Below the pieces are notes generated by a model. It had not been told where the DNA came from and searched no databases. It saw only the letters and a program-made list of their open reading frames with translations. Below, in pieces: positions 46,525 through 55,203 of a stretch of 64,000 nucleotides of DNA. Both the position numbers and the translations under genes were made by a program. The stretch is from an uncultured Bacteriovoracaceae bacterium (GTDB taxonomy: Bacteria; Bdellovibrionota; Bacteriovoracia; Bacteriovoracales; Bacteriovoracaceae), in NCBI GenBank assembly GCA_938034385.1, contig CALHLC010000031.1, forward strand, positions 46,239 through 110,238. The letters are read 5' to 3'. How positions within the stretch are numbered: position 1 is the first letter of the stretch; each line of letters begins with the position of its first letter.

Positions 46525-46550
46525 AAATGGCGGAGAACGGGGGATTCGAA
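46525..46550. repeat. Right attachment core within tRNA-Ser 3' end
   Basis: 26 bp identical to 35326-35351. From 46528 onward it is the tRNA 3' portion (CCA to T-loop). The element restores the tRNA end on integration. Confidence 0.9.
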
Positions 46551-46615
46551 CCCCCGGTACGTTGCCGCACACACGCTTTCCAAGCGTGCACCTTCAGCCA
46601 CTCGGTCAGTTCTCC
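46528..46615 (-). tRNA. tRNA-Ser (anticodon GGA)
   Basis: 88 nt on the minus strand. Acceptor GGAGAAC pairs with GTTCTCC. The anticodon stem CACGC/GCGTG has loop TTGGAAA, anticodon GGA. Long class II variable arm, T arm CGGGG-TTCGAAT-CCCCG, discriminator G, and an encoded CCA. Integration target of the element. All cloverleaf parts intact. Confidence 0.96.
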
Positions 46616-46718
46616 ACATATTTAAGCTCTAATTTACTCTAAATAGTAGAAATCGTATAGATTTTAGACAGTTTATATAGATCTTATCTTCTGAGCTCTG
46701 TGAGTAACTAAAAATGTG

Positions 46719-46724
46719 TAATAT
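46719..46724 (+). promoter_or_regulatory. Candidate -10 (TAATAT) for a leaderless exported-protein gene
   Basis: Box ends 9-10 bases before ATG 46734, preceded by TG. No Shine-Dalgarno sequence upstream of 46725 or 46734. Confidence 0.3.
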
Positions 46725-46733
46725 ATGTACCAT

Positions 46734-47939
46734 ATGAAAAAACTACTACTTTTAATGATTTCGGTGAATTTATTTGGCTTTGAAAACCCATGTTTTGAAA
46801 AAAGAAATTGGGAGGAAGTTCAATGTAGTTTTAAAAAAAGTAATAACAAAGCTTACAAAATTTCAGGTGAAATGGTTTTGTCGAAAGAAAAGTCTAGAAG
46901 AGAATATGATGAAGAATTCAATGAAACAGCTAGAATAAATGGAATTTCATTAAGAAAACATAATATCGGAAACTTTAAAAGCAATATTGAGAATCATAAG
47001 TCTAACTTAGAAATAACGAAGAGTAATATAAAGGTTTTTGAAAAAAGAATTAGCAGAATTGAAGAGATTATTAAAAGTTATAGTGTTGAGGTAAAGGAAC
47101 CACAAAGTGAAGAAGAAAGTACCTATTCTAAGTATAAAAAAAGATTTATGAGGTGGTGGAATAATGACTTCAAAAAGAGTTTCAAAAGTACTCAACAAAA
47201 AATAAATAAGTACTTAAAAGAAAATGATTTTAAAACATTTAAGGAGATCGATCTTCCTAAATATAGTGATGGAATAAAAGAAAGAGAACTTAAAAAGAAA
47301 AATGCAATATCAAAGCTTAATAAAGAAATAGCTTCTGAAAAGAAAAACCTTTTAAGTGCTCAGTCAGATATAAAGAAATACAATGATTTAATACTCCATA
47401 GCAAAGAAATGATTTCTCAGTGGGAAGAAGAAATTGTTGACTTTGAAAAAGGTAGAATAGAAGTAGATGAAATTAAGGCAGAGTATGCAAAGCATGATAG
47501 TGAAGGTGAAGTGATTTTTAATAAAATGTCTGGAGATATAAAAAACTTTTTTGATGAGAATGAATTAAATGATTGTCAAAAAGCATGTGTAGTTAAATGT
47601 ACAACTGCAACATATCTTACTCATGAATTTGGTATGAGTGATGAGTTAGTAGATCTGAGTTCAGGAACCAATGGAGTTAATACAGGTATTCAAATGCATG
47701 GATCGTTTGGATTAATGATGAAAGAGCGGGTTGGAGTTTGTTTTGATTATGCAGTTTTATATACGAGACTTGCAGTTAAAAATGGTTTAAGGGCTAAGTC
47801 TTTGCAGTCTATTAGATACAAAGATAAAAATGGACTAGATACAGGTCATGCTTTTAATAGTGTTGAAATAGACGGAAAAAGGTATATATCAGAACCTCAA
47901 CAATCAACTTGCAACTTTGGATTAATTCCCTCTTCTTAA
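46734..47939 (+). CDS. Exported coiled-coil protein with transglutaminase-like C-terminal domain
   Basis: 401 aa from ATG 46734 (404 from 46725). Signal peptide MKKLLLLMISVNLFG. Residues about 75-265 are long charged coiled coils. The C-terminal ~120 residues carry a transglutaminase-like triad: Cys in ERVGVCFDYAVLYTRLAVK, His in TGHAFNSVEIDGKRY, and Glu/Asp in ISEPQ. Further cysteines nearby (CQKACVVKC). Such domains act as transglutaminases or peptidases. Periplasmic or exported; the role is unknown. Overlaps tadA by 18 bp. Confidence 0.7.
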   Translation: MKKLLLLMISVNLFGFENPCFEKRNWEEVQCSFKKSNNKAYKISGEMVLSKEKSRREYDEEFNETARINGISLRKHNIGNFKSNIENHKSNLEITKSNIKVFEKRISRIEEIIKSYSVEVKEPQSEEESTYSKYKKRFMRWWNNDFKKSFKSTQQKINKYLKENDFKTFKEIDLPKYSDGIKERELKKKNAISKLNKEIASEKKNLLSAQSDIKKYNDLILHSKEMISQWEEEIVDFEKGRIEVDEIKAEYAKHDSEGEVIFNKMSGDIKNFFDENELNDCQKACVVKCTTATYLTHEFGMSDELVDLSSGTNGVNTGIQMHGSFGLMMKERVGVCFDYAVLYTRLAVKNGLRAKSLQSIRYKDKNGLDTGHAFNSVEIDGKRYISEPQQSTCNFGLIPSS

Positions 47940-48386
47940 TTTAAAAAAATCAGATAATAGATTAGAGTTTTTATATTGATCAAGACCGCCAATAACATTG
48001 AAGCGGTGATTTAATCTTAAGTCTTTGTGAATATTATAACCAAGAGAAAGGGCTCCGCCTTTACTATCATAAGCACTAAAAAAAACCTTACTAATTCTAA
48101 ATTGTGAAATTGCACTTAAGCACATTGGGCAAGGTTCAAGAGTTACATATAGATGATGATCATTCAGTCGCCAATTACCAAGCTTTTGAGCAGCTAATTT
48201 TAAAGCGAGAATTTCAGCATGAGCAGAGGCATCAAGGTTTTTTTCTTTTGTATTGCGAGCTCTAGCAATTTCTTTACCAAGTGAGTCTGTAACGATTGCT
48301 CCAACAGGAACTTCACCTTCGTTGAAAGCAAGGAGAGCTTCTTTGTGTGCATTTTCCATTATCCATAGATGGTCAGCATATTTCAT
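47922..48386 (-). CDS. tadA: tRNA-specific adenosine deaminase TadA
   Basis: 154 aa. The zinc deaminase motif HAEILAL (catalytic Glu) is followed by EPCPMCLSAI, with the TadA-specific N-terminus (EALLAFNEGEVPVGAIVTD) and the NHRFNVIGG end. Converts A34 to inosine in tRNA-Arg(ACG), which is also encoded in this window (28082-28158). Overlaps the transglutaminase-like gene convergently by 18 bp. 6 bp after the PilZ gene. Confidence 0.93.
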   Translation of the reverse strand: MKYADHLWIMENAHKEALLAFNEGEVPVGAIVTDSLGKEIARARNTKEKNLDASAHAEILALKLAAQKLGNWRLNDHHLYVTLEPCPMCLSAISQFRISKVFFSAYDSKGGALSLGYNIHKDLRLNHRFNVIGGLDQYKNSNLLSDFFKLRRGN

Positions 48387-48392
48387 TTTAAA

Positions 48393-49127
48393 TTAAACTT
48401 CTTTTTCAAATTTTTGATTTAGTCTGATTTTTTCTTTTGAGTCCCAAAGCTTAGATAGATGTCTGTATTGAGACTTATTTTCTTTACTAGCAATAAGAAA
48501 CTTAATTCCATAAGAGTATGGACGGCCAACGATTGATTTGGATTTTGAGCCTATAACAGATTCTAATTGAAACTCTTGATCATCTATATCAAAACAGATT
48601 AATAAGTGAGTACCAAGAGGGAAGTCCTCAAAGGTTGCAATGGAGCCACCTCTTCTTCTAACGTCAGTTAATCTAGATTTGAATCGTTTCCCCTCAAAAG
48701 AAATTTGTGCATCTATATCGGCTCTATACCTATAATCAAATTCCCACCAAGCAACCTTAGTGTAATAAACAGGCGATGATGCAAGATAGAGTGTAATGCC
48801 TAGAAGGACTAGGGAGCTTAAAAACAATAAAGTTTGAAAAGGGTAAGTATGTCTTAATAATGAAGTTATAAAATAATAAAAAATAAAAAGAAAAACTAGA
48901 ATGCTTAATCCCCAAAAAGTATAAAGTAGTCTTTTGAAAGCATCGTAATAAAACTTGAAAAGAAAAAATGAAGGAACAGAAATAATTGTGAACTCTATAA
49001 AACTAAGTCTTCCTTTATAAAGTTCAAGGGCCAGGTTTAATAAAAAGAAAAAACCTATACAAAGGATAAGAAATAAAACGTATTTATAACCATTTTTATA
49101 ATTAATGTTCTTGTTTAAATCCCTCAT
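48393..49127 (-). CDS. Membrane-anchored PilZ-domain protein
   Basis: 244 aa. Four hydrophobic helices in residues about 12-130, then a cytoplasmic PilZ-like domain (about 140-235). The cyclic-di-GMP signature is partly kept: RYRAD in place of RxxxR and DVRRRGGSI in place of (D/N)xSxxG, with no Ser. Binding is therefore uncertain. May sense c-di-GMP at the membrane. Same strand as tadA, 6 bp upstream of it. Confidence 0.7.
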   Translation of the reverse strand: MRDLNKNINYKNGYKYVLFLILCIGFFFLLNLALELYKGRLSFIEFTIISVPSFFLFKFYYDAFKRLLYTFWGLSILVFLFIFYYFITSLLRHTYPFQTLLFLSSLVLLGITLYLASSPVYYTKVAWWEFDYRYRADIDAQISFEGKRFKSRLTDVRRRGGSIATFEDFPLGTHLLICFDIDDQEFQLESVIGSKSKSIVGRPYSYGIKFLIASKENKSQYRHLSKLWDSKEKIRLNQKFEKEV

Positions 49128-49237
49128 GAATTAAAATAATACTTAATATAAACCTCTTTTGAAATTACTAAGATCAATTTAGTCTGGTACTAAGGGTAAA
49201 ATGTGTTGATCTCTAAAATAGATTAGATAAAACCTTG

Positions 49238-49243
49238 TATAAT
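49238..49243 (+). promoter_or_regulatory. -10 box (TATAAT) of a near-leaderless barrel gene
   Basis: Perfect TATAAT ending 9 bp before the ATG at 49253, preceded directly by TG. Leader of 2-3 bases and no Shine-Dalgarno sequence. Confidence 0.45.
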
Positions 49244-49252
49244 TAATATGTT

Positions 49253-50146
49253 ATGAAAAATCTAAAAATAATATGCATCTGTGTCTCAATGTTTTTATCT
49301 TTTAATGCTCTGCCAAAGAAGATTTTAAAAGTTAAAGGTAAAAAAGTGTACTTCTCTAGAAAAGGGTTAAGTGCAAAGAAAGGACAAATTTTCAAAGTTT
49401 ATGATGGAAGTTATAAAGTTGGAAAAATTAAAGTCACTTCTTTAAAAGGAAAGTTTGGGATAGGAAAGTTATTAAGTGGAGATGCTAACCGCGGAGATAG
49501 ACTAAGAGGAAGTAAATCTAAAAGATCATCAAAACGATCTAGAAGAGGATCAAAGAGTTGGGGACCAGCAATATATTTAGGAACTGGAATAGTAATGCCA
49601 TCTTCAACAGAAGAGTTAGATTTTAGTTCAATGTTTATGGGATCATTGGGATTTGATTTACCAATTAACTTATTTGGGAAAAATCTTGTGTTAATGTTGA
49701 ATGCAAATATGAACCTCACAGGAGATGTGAAAGTTCTAAATCCAAATATTGCAGCAAATAATCCTGATTGGACGAGTTCTTTTTTGATGGTTAATAGTGA
49801 TGTGGCGATGCCTTTTGGAAATATTTTCTATGGAAAACTTGGGCTAGGTATAACTTCTTTTGCATACGAAGGAGAAATCGCTGCTCATACAAATACAAAT
49901 CCAACAACAGGGAATCCTGATCCTGCCATTGGACCATATAAAGATAGTTTTCTAGGAATGAATATTGGAGTTGGTGCAGGTGTTAAAATTGATATAGGAA
50001 CAAACCTTGCAGTAAAAGTAGATTTAAGTTATAGGTTTTCAAACTTTTTTAATGCAAGTTCAGAGAGTCCTCCAGGTGCTGCTGAAGCTGAAGCAGGAAT
50101 GATTCCTCACTTGAATGCTCTAACTTATATAGGATATAAGTTCTAA
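49253..50146 (+). CDS. Exported SH3-like plus outer-membrane beta-barrel protein (family member 3 of 3)
   Basis: 297 aa. Signal peptide up to about residue 21. A basic N-terminal SH3-like module (about 22-85) has ILKVKGKKVYFS, KKGQIFKVYDG, and a LLSGDANRGDRL turn, similar to FlgT/FlhA-type strands. A Lys/Arg/Ser-rich linker (KSKRSSKRSRRGS, about 87-100) and a barrel ending in GYKF follow. The barrel aligns well with the protein encoded at 4925-5812 (GxDxPxNxF, SFLGMNIGVGAGV-like, SSESP). The strongly basic linker is odd. Overlaps ogt by 27 bp. Confidence 0.7.
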   Translation: MKNLKIICICVSMFLSFNALPKKILKVKGKKVYFSRKGLSAKKGQIFKVYDGSYKVGKIKVTSLKGKFGIGKLLSGDANRGDRLRGSKSKRSSKRSRRGSKSWGPAIYLGTGIVMPSSTEELDFSSMFMGSLGFDLPINLFGKNLVLMLNANMNLTGDVKVLNPNIAANNPDWTSSFLMVNSDVAMPFGNIFYGKLGLGITSFAYEGEIAAHTNTNPTTGNPDPAIGPYKDSFLGMNIGVGAGVKIDIGTNLAVKVDLSYRFSNFFNASSESPPGAAEAEAGMIPHLNALTYIGYKF

Positions 50147-50599
50147 GTCCAACAAAAACTTTTTATTGTCGATTCCGGCACTAAAGCCAGTTATTTTTTT
50201 ATTTTGGCCAAGTACTCTATGACATGGGAAAAAAATTAGAAATGGGTTTTTACCAACCGCTCCTCCGACTGCTCTCATGGCCTTAGGAGATTTCACTTTT
50301 ATGGAGATATCTTTATATGTAAGAGTTTTGCTCGTCTTTATTTTAGTTAACTGTTTCCATACTTCTATTTGAAAGGGAGTCCCTTGGTTTAAATTAAAGT
50401 ATTTTATGGGAATAGAGTTAATTGCTCTTAACTCTCCATTAAAATAAGCCTTAAGGTTTTTTTTAACCAATTTAGTTAAATGATTCTCTGTTGATTTAGA
50501 TGATTTTGATTTTAAAGAAATGCTTTGAATTTTATCTTCAGTACAAACAATTTCTATAGGACCAATAGGAGAGTTATAAAAGCTAGTAATTGTCTTCAT
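50120..50599 (-). CDS. ogt: Methylated-DNA--protein-cysteine methyltransferase
   Basis: 159 aa. Nucleophile cysteine in FPCHRVLG, arginine finger in RAVGGAVGKNP, and GFSAGIDNK near the end. Suicide repair of O6-methylguanine and O4-methylthymine by transfer to the Cys. Length matches Ogt rather than the larger Ada. Its coding end lies within the barrel gene end (27-bp overlap). Confidence 0.9.
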   Translation of the reverse strand: MKTITSFYNSPIGPIEIVCTEDKIQSISLKSKSSKSTENHLTKLVKKNLKAYFNGELRAINSIPIKYFNLNQGTPFQIEVWKQLTKIKTSKTLTYKDISIKVKSPKAMRAVGGAVGKNPFLIFFPCHRVLGQNKKITGFSAGIDNKKFLLDLELISYIS

Positions 50600-50616
50600 A
50601 GACTTGAATTTATACC

Positions 50617-52182
50617 ATGAAGTCTATGAGAAGAAAATTTTGGATAGCATCGATTATCTCTATTATTGGTTCTGTAGCTTTGAGTTTATATATTCATAAG
50701 CTTTTTTGGATCTTGGTTGGATTAGTTTTAGTCTTCGTTCTAATGGGAATTCTAGATCTCATTCAAACGAAACATGCTATTAAAAGTAATTTCCCTGTAC
50801 TTGGAAGATTGAGATATGTTTTTGAGGCATTAAGACCAAAGATGTATCAATACTTTATTGAATCAGACTTAGATGGGAGACCTATTAATAGAATCTCTAG
50901 ATCAGTTGTTTATCAGAGAGCTAAAAAAGTTAGAGATACTATTCCTTTTGGAACTCAATTAGATGTTTATGAAGTTGGGTATGAATGGATGAATCATTCT
51001 ATCAATGCTCTTGAAGATGATTTAGTTATTAATGATCCAAGAGTTGTGGTTGGTAATAAAGATTGTAAGAAACCATATAGTGCTAGCATTTATAATATTT
51101 CAGCAATGAGTTATGGGAGTTTAAGTAAAAATGCAATTGAGGCCTTAAATTTAGGAGCTCATGATGGAGGCTTTGCTCATAATACAGGTGAGGGAGGAAT
51201 CTCTCCGTATCACTTGAAACATAATGGAGATTTAATTTATCAAATAGGTACAGGGTATTTTGGATGTAGAGCAGAAGATGGAAACTTTGATCCAGAAAAA
51301 TTTAAAAAAACCGTTGATCATGAAAATGTAAAAATGATTGAACTTAAAATTTCTCAAGGAGCAAAGCCTGGTCACGGTGGGATATTACCAGCCGTGAAAA
51401 ATAATAAAGAGATTGCACAAATTAGAGGGGTAACTCCTCATACCGCAGTTCTTTCTCCTCCGGGACATAAGGCATTTAATAATTTTGGAACATTAGTTAG
51501 TTTTATTCAGCAATTAAGAGAACTCTCTGGTGGGAGACCTGTTGGAATAAAGCTTTGTTTGGGAGATAGAAAAGAGTTTGTGTATTTATGTAAAGCAATG
51601 ATAGCGGCAGATAGTTATCCAGATTTTATCTCTGTTGATGGTGGTGAAGGTGGAACAGGTGCTGCCCCAGTTGAATTTTCAAATAGTATGGGAACGCCAC
51701 TGATTGATGGATTAGTTTTTGTTCACAATACTCTTTGTGGATTTGATATTAAAAAACATATAAAAATCTTTGCAAGTGGAAAAGCGATTACAGCTTTTGA
51801 TTTGATAAAGATGATCTCACTTGGGGCCGATGCTGTTTATACAGCTAGGTCAATGATGCTGGCACTAGGTTGTATTCAAGCTCTAGAGTGTAATACGAAC
51901 CATTGCCCAACTGGAATTACGACACATAAATCTCATCTTGTTAAAGGTTTAGATGTTCGAGCAAAAGCAACTAGAGTTCATTCCTATCATGAAGAAACTA
52001 TTCATGCCTTTTGTGAAATGCTAGGAGCGGCTGGCATAAAAGATGTAAATCAACTTAAACGATCTCATATTTACAGAAGGTTAAATGAAACTAGTGTACG
52101 GAGGTTTGATCAAATTTATCCGGATTTAGAGCTAGGCCTATTTTCTAAGGAAGTACCAGAGGAGTATAAACCTTACTTTTAG
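50617..52182 (+). CDS. FMN-binding glutamate synthase-like protein (GltB central-domain family), membrane-anchored
   Basis: 521 aa. An N-terminal hydrophobic segment (about 9-50) is unusual for glutamate synthase and indicates membrane attachment. The FMN barrel shows GEGGISPYH, KISQGAKPGHGG, DGGEGGTGAAPVEF, and the Fe-S Cys cluster in LECNTNHCPTG. Lacks the glutaminase domain, so it uses ammonia or is a related oxidoreductase. Family fits the archaeal-type single-domain GltS-like proteins. Confidence 0.85.
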   Translation: MKSMRRKFWIASIISIIGSVALSLYIHKLFWILVGLVLVFVLMGILDLIQTKHAIKSNFPVLGRLRYVFEALRPKMYQYFIESDLDGRPINRISRSVVYQRAKKVRDTIPFGTQLDVYEVGYEWMNHSINALEDDLVINDPRVVVGNKDCKKPYSASIYNISAMSYGSLSKNAIEALNLGAHDGGFAHNTGEGGISPYHLKHNGDLIYQIGTGYFGCRAEDGNFDPEKFKKTVDHENVKMIELKISQGAKPGHGGILPAVKNNKEIAQIRGVTPHTAVLSPPGHKAFNNFGTLVSFIQQLRELSGGRPVGIKLCLGDRKEFVYLCKAMIAADSYPDFISVDGGEGGTGAAPVEFSNSMGTPLIDGLVFVHNTLCGFDIKKHIKIFASGKAITAFDLIKMISLGADAVYTARSMMLALGCIQALECNTNHCPTGITTHKSHLVKGLDVRAKATRVHSYHEETIHAFCEMLGAAGIKDVNQLKRSHIYRRLNETSVRRFDQIYPDLELGLFSKEVPEEYKPYF

Positions 52183-52207
52183 TTCACTTTATAAATTTCA
52201 ATAAATA

Positions 52208-52216
52208 TGTTATTCT
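52208..52216 (+). promoter_or_regulatory. Promoter of the 4.5S RNA
   Basis: Extended -10 TGtTATTCT (TG 52208-52209, box 52211-52216), with transcription expected near 52222-52223, the 5' end of the RNA. Confidence 0.45.
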
Positions 52217-52221
52217 GCCGA

Positions 52222-52327
52222 TGGCGATTTCAGCTTTGATGGAGGTTTGTGAATGCGAACTCCGCCAGGTCGGGAACGAAGCAACGGTAGCACTAACGCT
52301 TTGCATTGATTGTTGGGATCGCTTTTT
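52222..52327 (+). ncRNA. ffs: 4.5S RNA (small signal recognition particle RNA) with terminator
   Basis: The SRP tip is clear: GCCAGGTC-GGGAAC-GAAGCAACGG (about 52264-52286), with the GGAA-type tetraloop and asymmetric loop. The ends pair: GCGAT (52224-52228) with ATCGC (52318-52322), followed directly by TTTTT, an intrinsic terminator. Gene order ffs-dnaX-ybaB-recR is the same as in many bacteria. It binds Ffh for co-translational targeting to the membrane. Confidence 0.85.
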
Positions 52328-52348
52328 CAAAATTACCAAAGATTACAA

Positions 52349-54109
52349 ATGAAATATGAAGTTCTTGCAATTAAATATAGACCTAAGCGCTTTAAAGAGG
52401 TTGTCGGTCAAGAACATGTTGTAAGAGGGTTAACTAACTCTATAAGAAATCAAAATATTGGTCATGCTTACCTACTAACTGGGACGCGTGGAGTTGGTAA
52501 AACAACTTTAGCTAGGATTTATGCTAAAGCAATAAATTGTTCAGAAAAAGTTGATGGCGTTGAGCCGTGTTTAAAGTGCCACTCATGTGTTTCTATTGAG
52601 GAAGGTAATTCTCTAAATTATCAAGAAATTGATGGAGCATCTAATAATGGTGTTGAGCATATTAGATCTTTAGTTGAAACGTGTCAGTACTTACCAACTG
52701 AAGGGACTTATAAACTCTATGTGATCGATGAGGTTCATATGTTATCAAACAGTGCTTTTAATGCGCTTTTGAAAACATTAGAAGAGCCACCTGAGCATGT
52801 TGTATTTATCTTTGCGACAACCAATCCTGAAAAATTATTAGAGACAGTTATATCAAGATGCTTAAGATATGATTTAAGATCAGTTAGCTCTAAGAATTTA
52901 CAAGACCATATTAAAAATATTTCTGAAAAAGAAAGTATTAAGTTTGAAAGCGAGGGAGTTATTTCTAAGCTTGTGAAGAGTTCACGAGGTTCAATTAGAG
53001 ATAGTTTAACTTTGCTTGAGCAGTTAAAAAATTTTAAAACTGGTGAGGTTATTACAGAGCAAAGCCTTTTTTATTCTCTAGGCCTTGCCAATAAATCTCA
53101 AGTTGAAGCTTTAGTTCAATTAATGCTTACGAAAAAAGAGCGGGAATTGACCGAAAAATTTGAAGAGATCATGGAAGAAAATATTGAGCTTAAGTCTCTT
53201 TGTTTTCAAATATTAGAAGTACTAAATGACTTTATCCAGGTTGATTTGAAAGCAGGTAAGTCGCCAGTTAGTTTGATTGATCTTTATAAAGATTTAAGTG
53301 AATCTTTTACTTGGATGTTAAGCTCTATTGCCCCTACAGAGGCAGTTTTGATTAAGATGCAATCGGCATGTATGGATATGAATGTTGTTGAAGCGAGAGA
53401 GAAAAAAGTCGTCACGAAAAATGCCGAAGTAGCCAGTAATACTGGAATGAAAAAAGAGAGTGTTGCTTCTGAAGTGAAAGTAGAGCCAAAGAAAATAGTT
53501 GTTGAAGAATCAAAGCTTGAACAAGTACCTAGCTATATGAATGCTGCCCCAGCGAAACCTGTTATAGAAAAATCGGTTTCCATTAAACCTCCTATAGATA
53601 AACCTGCTTCAGTTCAGTCTTTTACGACTAAGCCGGCTGCAGTGGTAACTAAAGAAGTAAAAACCGAAACAAAGAAACCAAAACGAAGCTTTAGCTTTAG
53701 AGCATTTTTAAATTATTTAAAAGATATAAGACCAGCTAGTGCAGCAAATTTAGAGTTTGGAAATATCTATAGTTTGAAAAAAGTTGAAAACGAACTTGAG
53801 ATTATCATTGGTTTCAAAGAAGAATCAGATGTGATTTTTGATTATTTTCAAGAAAAAGAAACAAAGATTGCTTTAGAGAAAGAATTACAAAAATTCATCG
53901 CTATAGATGATATTAAAGTAAAATTTGATACGAAGATGTTAAGCGATGAAGAGATAAAAGAGAAGAATTTCACACCTTTATTTAATATAAATAAGAATAA
54001 AGAAGATGAAGTTGAGAATAATAAATTAGAGGCCTTCAAAAAAAATGTAACGATTTTAGAAGCTGAGAAAATGTTTAATGAAAAAGTAACTGATTACACA
54101 ATTAAGTAA
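52349..54109 (+). CDS. dnaX: DNA polymerase III subunits gamma/tau
   Basis: 586 aa from ATG 52349 (MKYEVLAIKYRPKRFKEVVGQ). An upstream in-frame ATG at 52310 falls inside the 4.5S RNA and is unlikely. Clamp-loader AAA+ domain: P-loop GTRGVGKTTLA; zinc module with four Cys in CSEKVDGVEPCLKCHSC; DEVHMLS (Walker B); and the ISRC sensor. The Ala/Pro/Lys-rich middle and the C-terminal helical part hold the tau contacts. No in-frame A-AAA-AAG slippery heptamer was seen. Confidence 0.95.
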   Translation: MKYEVLAIKYRPKRFKEVVGQEHVVRGLTNSIRNQNIGHAYLLTGTRGVGKTTLARIYAKAINCSEKVDGVEPCLKCHSCVSIEEGNSLNYQEIDGASNNGVEHIRSLVETCQYLPTEGTYKLYVIDEVHMLSNSAFNALLKTLEEPPEHVVFIFATTNPEKLLETVISRCLRYDLRSVSSKNLQDHIKNISEKESIKFESEGVISKLVKSSRGSIRDSLTLLEQLKNFKTGEVITEQSLFYSLGLANKSQVEALVQLMLTKKERELTEKFEEIMEENIELKSLCFQILEVLNDFIQVDLKAGKSPVSLIDLYKDLSESFTWMLSSIAPTEAVLIKMQSACMDMNVVEAREKKVVTKNAEVASNTGMKKESVASEVKVEPKKIVVEESKLEQVPSYMNAAPAKPVIEKSVSIKPPIDKPASVQSFTTKPAAVVTKEVKTETKKPKRSFSFRAFLNYLKDIRPASAANLEFGNIYSLKKVENELEIIIGFKEESDVIFDYFQEKETKIALEKELQKFIAIDDIKVKFDTKMLSDEEIKEKNFTPLFNINKNKEDEVENNKLEAFKKNVTILEAEKMFNEKVTDYTIK

Positions 54110-54119
54110 AGGATAAGAT

Positions 54120-54431
54120 ATGAAAAACATGGGCCAATTAATGAAGCAAGCTCAACAAATGCAAGCAAAGATAGCAACATTGCAAAAAGAGCTAGAGACT
54201 AGAGAAGTAGAAGCAAGCTCTGGTGGTGGAATGGTAAAAGTTAAAGTTAATGGGAAACAAGAAATTCTAGATATTACAATTAATCCAGAATGTGTTGATC
54301 CAAACGATGTTGATATGTTGCAAGACCTAGTTAAGACAGCTGTTAACCAAGCAGTTGCTGAATCTAATGAAATGGTTAATTCAGCAATGAGTAAAGTTAC
54401 TGGTGGACTTAATATCCCAGGTCTATTCTAA
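54120..54431 (+). CDS. ybaB: YbaB/EbfC family nucleoid-associated protein
   Basis: 103 aa. Family pattern [22 protein letters not shown] and [17 protein letters not shown] with [10 protein letters not shown] at the end. DNA-binding dimer with tweezer shape. Starts 11 bp after dnaX and ends 8 bp before recR. Confidence 0.94.
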   Translation: MKNMGQLMKQAQQMQAKIATLQKELETREVEASSGGGMVKVKVNGKQEILDITINPECVDPNDVDMLQDLVKTAVNQAVAESNEMVNSAMSKVTGGLNIPGLF

Positions 54432-54438
54432 TTAATAT

Positions 54439-55041
54439 ATGAGTTTAGTTCCAAAAGAGATTTTAGATGCAATAGAGAAGTTTAAAGTGCTACCAGGTGT
54501 TGGTGAGCGCTCTGCGATGAGAAATATTCTTAAGCTTTTAAAATTAAGTAGGGATGAAATTATTGAATTTTCAGAATCAATTAGTGAGTTAAATAATCTA
54601 AATACTTGTGGAGAGTGTGGTGTGTATTGTGATCAAGAATCACAAAGCTGTCATATCTGTACAAACGATAATCGTCTTGAATCAAAAGTGATTTGTGTTG
54701 TAGAGAGCTTTAATGACTATGTGGCTATTGAAAATAGTGGTGAATATAAAGGCCTTTATCATATTTTAGGAGGAGTTCTTAATCCTCTCTTAAATGTAGG
54801 GCCAGGTGATTTATCTATAGAGCAATTAAAAAATAGAATTTTAAAACACTCTATTGAAAAAATAGTCTTAGCGATCAATCCAAGCCTTGAAGGGCAAGCA
54901 ACGTGTTCTTATCTAAAGGAAGTACTTGAAGGTAATTGCTCTGTAGAGAGAATAGGTTTTGGAGTTCCTATGGGCGGTTCTTTAGAGTTTCTAGATGCTC
55001 GTACAATTTCAACTGCACTTAATAATAGTACACAAATGTAA
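54439..55041 (+). CDS. recR: Recombination mediator protein RecR
   Basis: 200 aa. Helix-hairpin-helix PGVGERSAMR, zinc finger CGECGVYC plus CHIC, TOPRIM motif with VVESFNDYVAIE and HILGGVLNPL, and the C-terminal Walker-like GFGVPMGGSLEFLD. Works with RecO/RecF to load RecA at gaps. Same operon as dnaX and ybaB. Confidence 0.96.
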   Translation: MSLVPKEILDAIEKFKVLPGVGERSAMRNILKLLKLSRDEIIEFSESISELNNLNTCGECGVYCDQESQSCHICTNDNRLESKVICVVESFNDYVAIENSGEYKGLYHILGGVLNPLLNVGPGDLSIEQLKNRILKHSIEKIVLAINPSLEGQATCSYLKEVLEGNCSVERIGFGVPMGGSLEFLDARTISTALNNSTQM

Positions 55042-55203
55042 AAACGTTTTAGTTTAAAATAGAACTAGTAAATCTTAGTTTATAGTTTATCCACATAAAT
55101 AAAATTAAATTTTTAATAAAGTAATTGTAAGGATTTTTACCACGACAATTAAGGTGTTTATCAATATTTAAAGAGAACGATTAAGCGAACTAAAGGAGCA
55201 CCA

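Larger units (their letters stand above)
35326..46550. mobile_element. Integrative element inserted in tRNA-Ser(GGA), about 11.2 kb
   Basis: Bounded by the 26-bp core repeat; repeat to repeat is 11,199 bp. Contents in order: HTH regulator, lipoprotein, RCC1 lipoprotein, serine recombinase, lipoprotein, SF3 helicase, TOPRIM/zinc-finger protein, unknown 402-aa protein, AlpA/Xis-like protein and tyrosine integrase next to the tRNA. No capsid, terminase, tail, relaxase or T4SS genes. Most like a phage-satellite or integrated plasmid-like element with its own replication module. The cargo is predicted surface lipoproteins. Confidence 0.88.

Noticed and set aside
53395..53412. A run of six As in dnaX as a programmed frameshift site
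   Set aside because: Register is g AAA AAA g, not A AAA AAG, and no stimulatory hairpin is evident.
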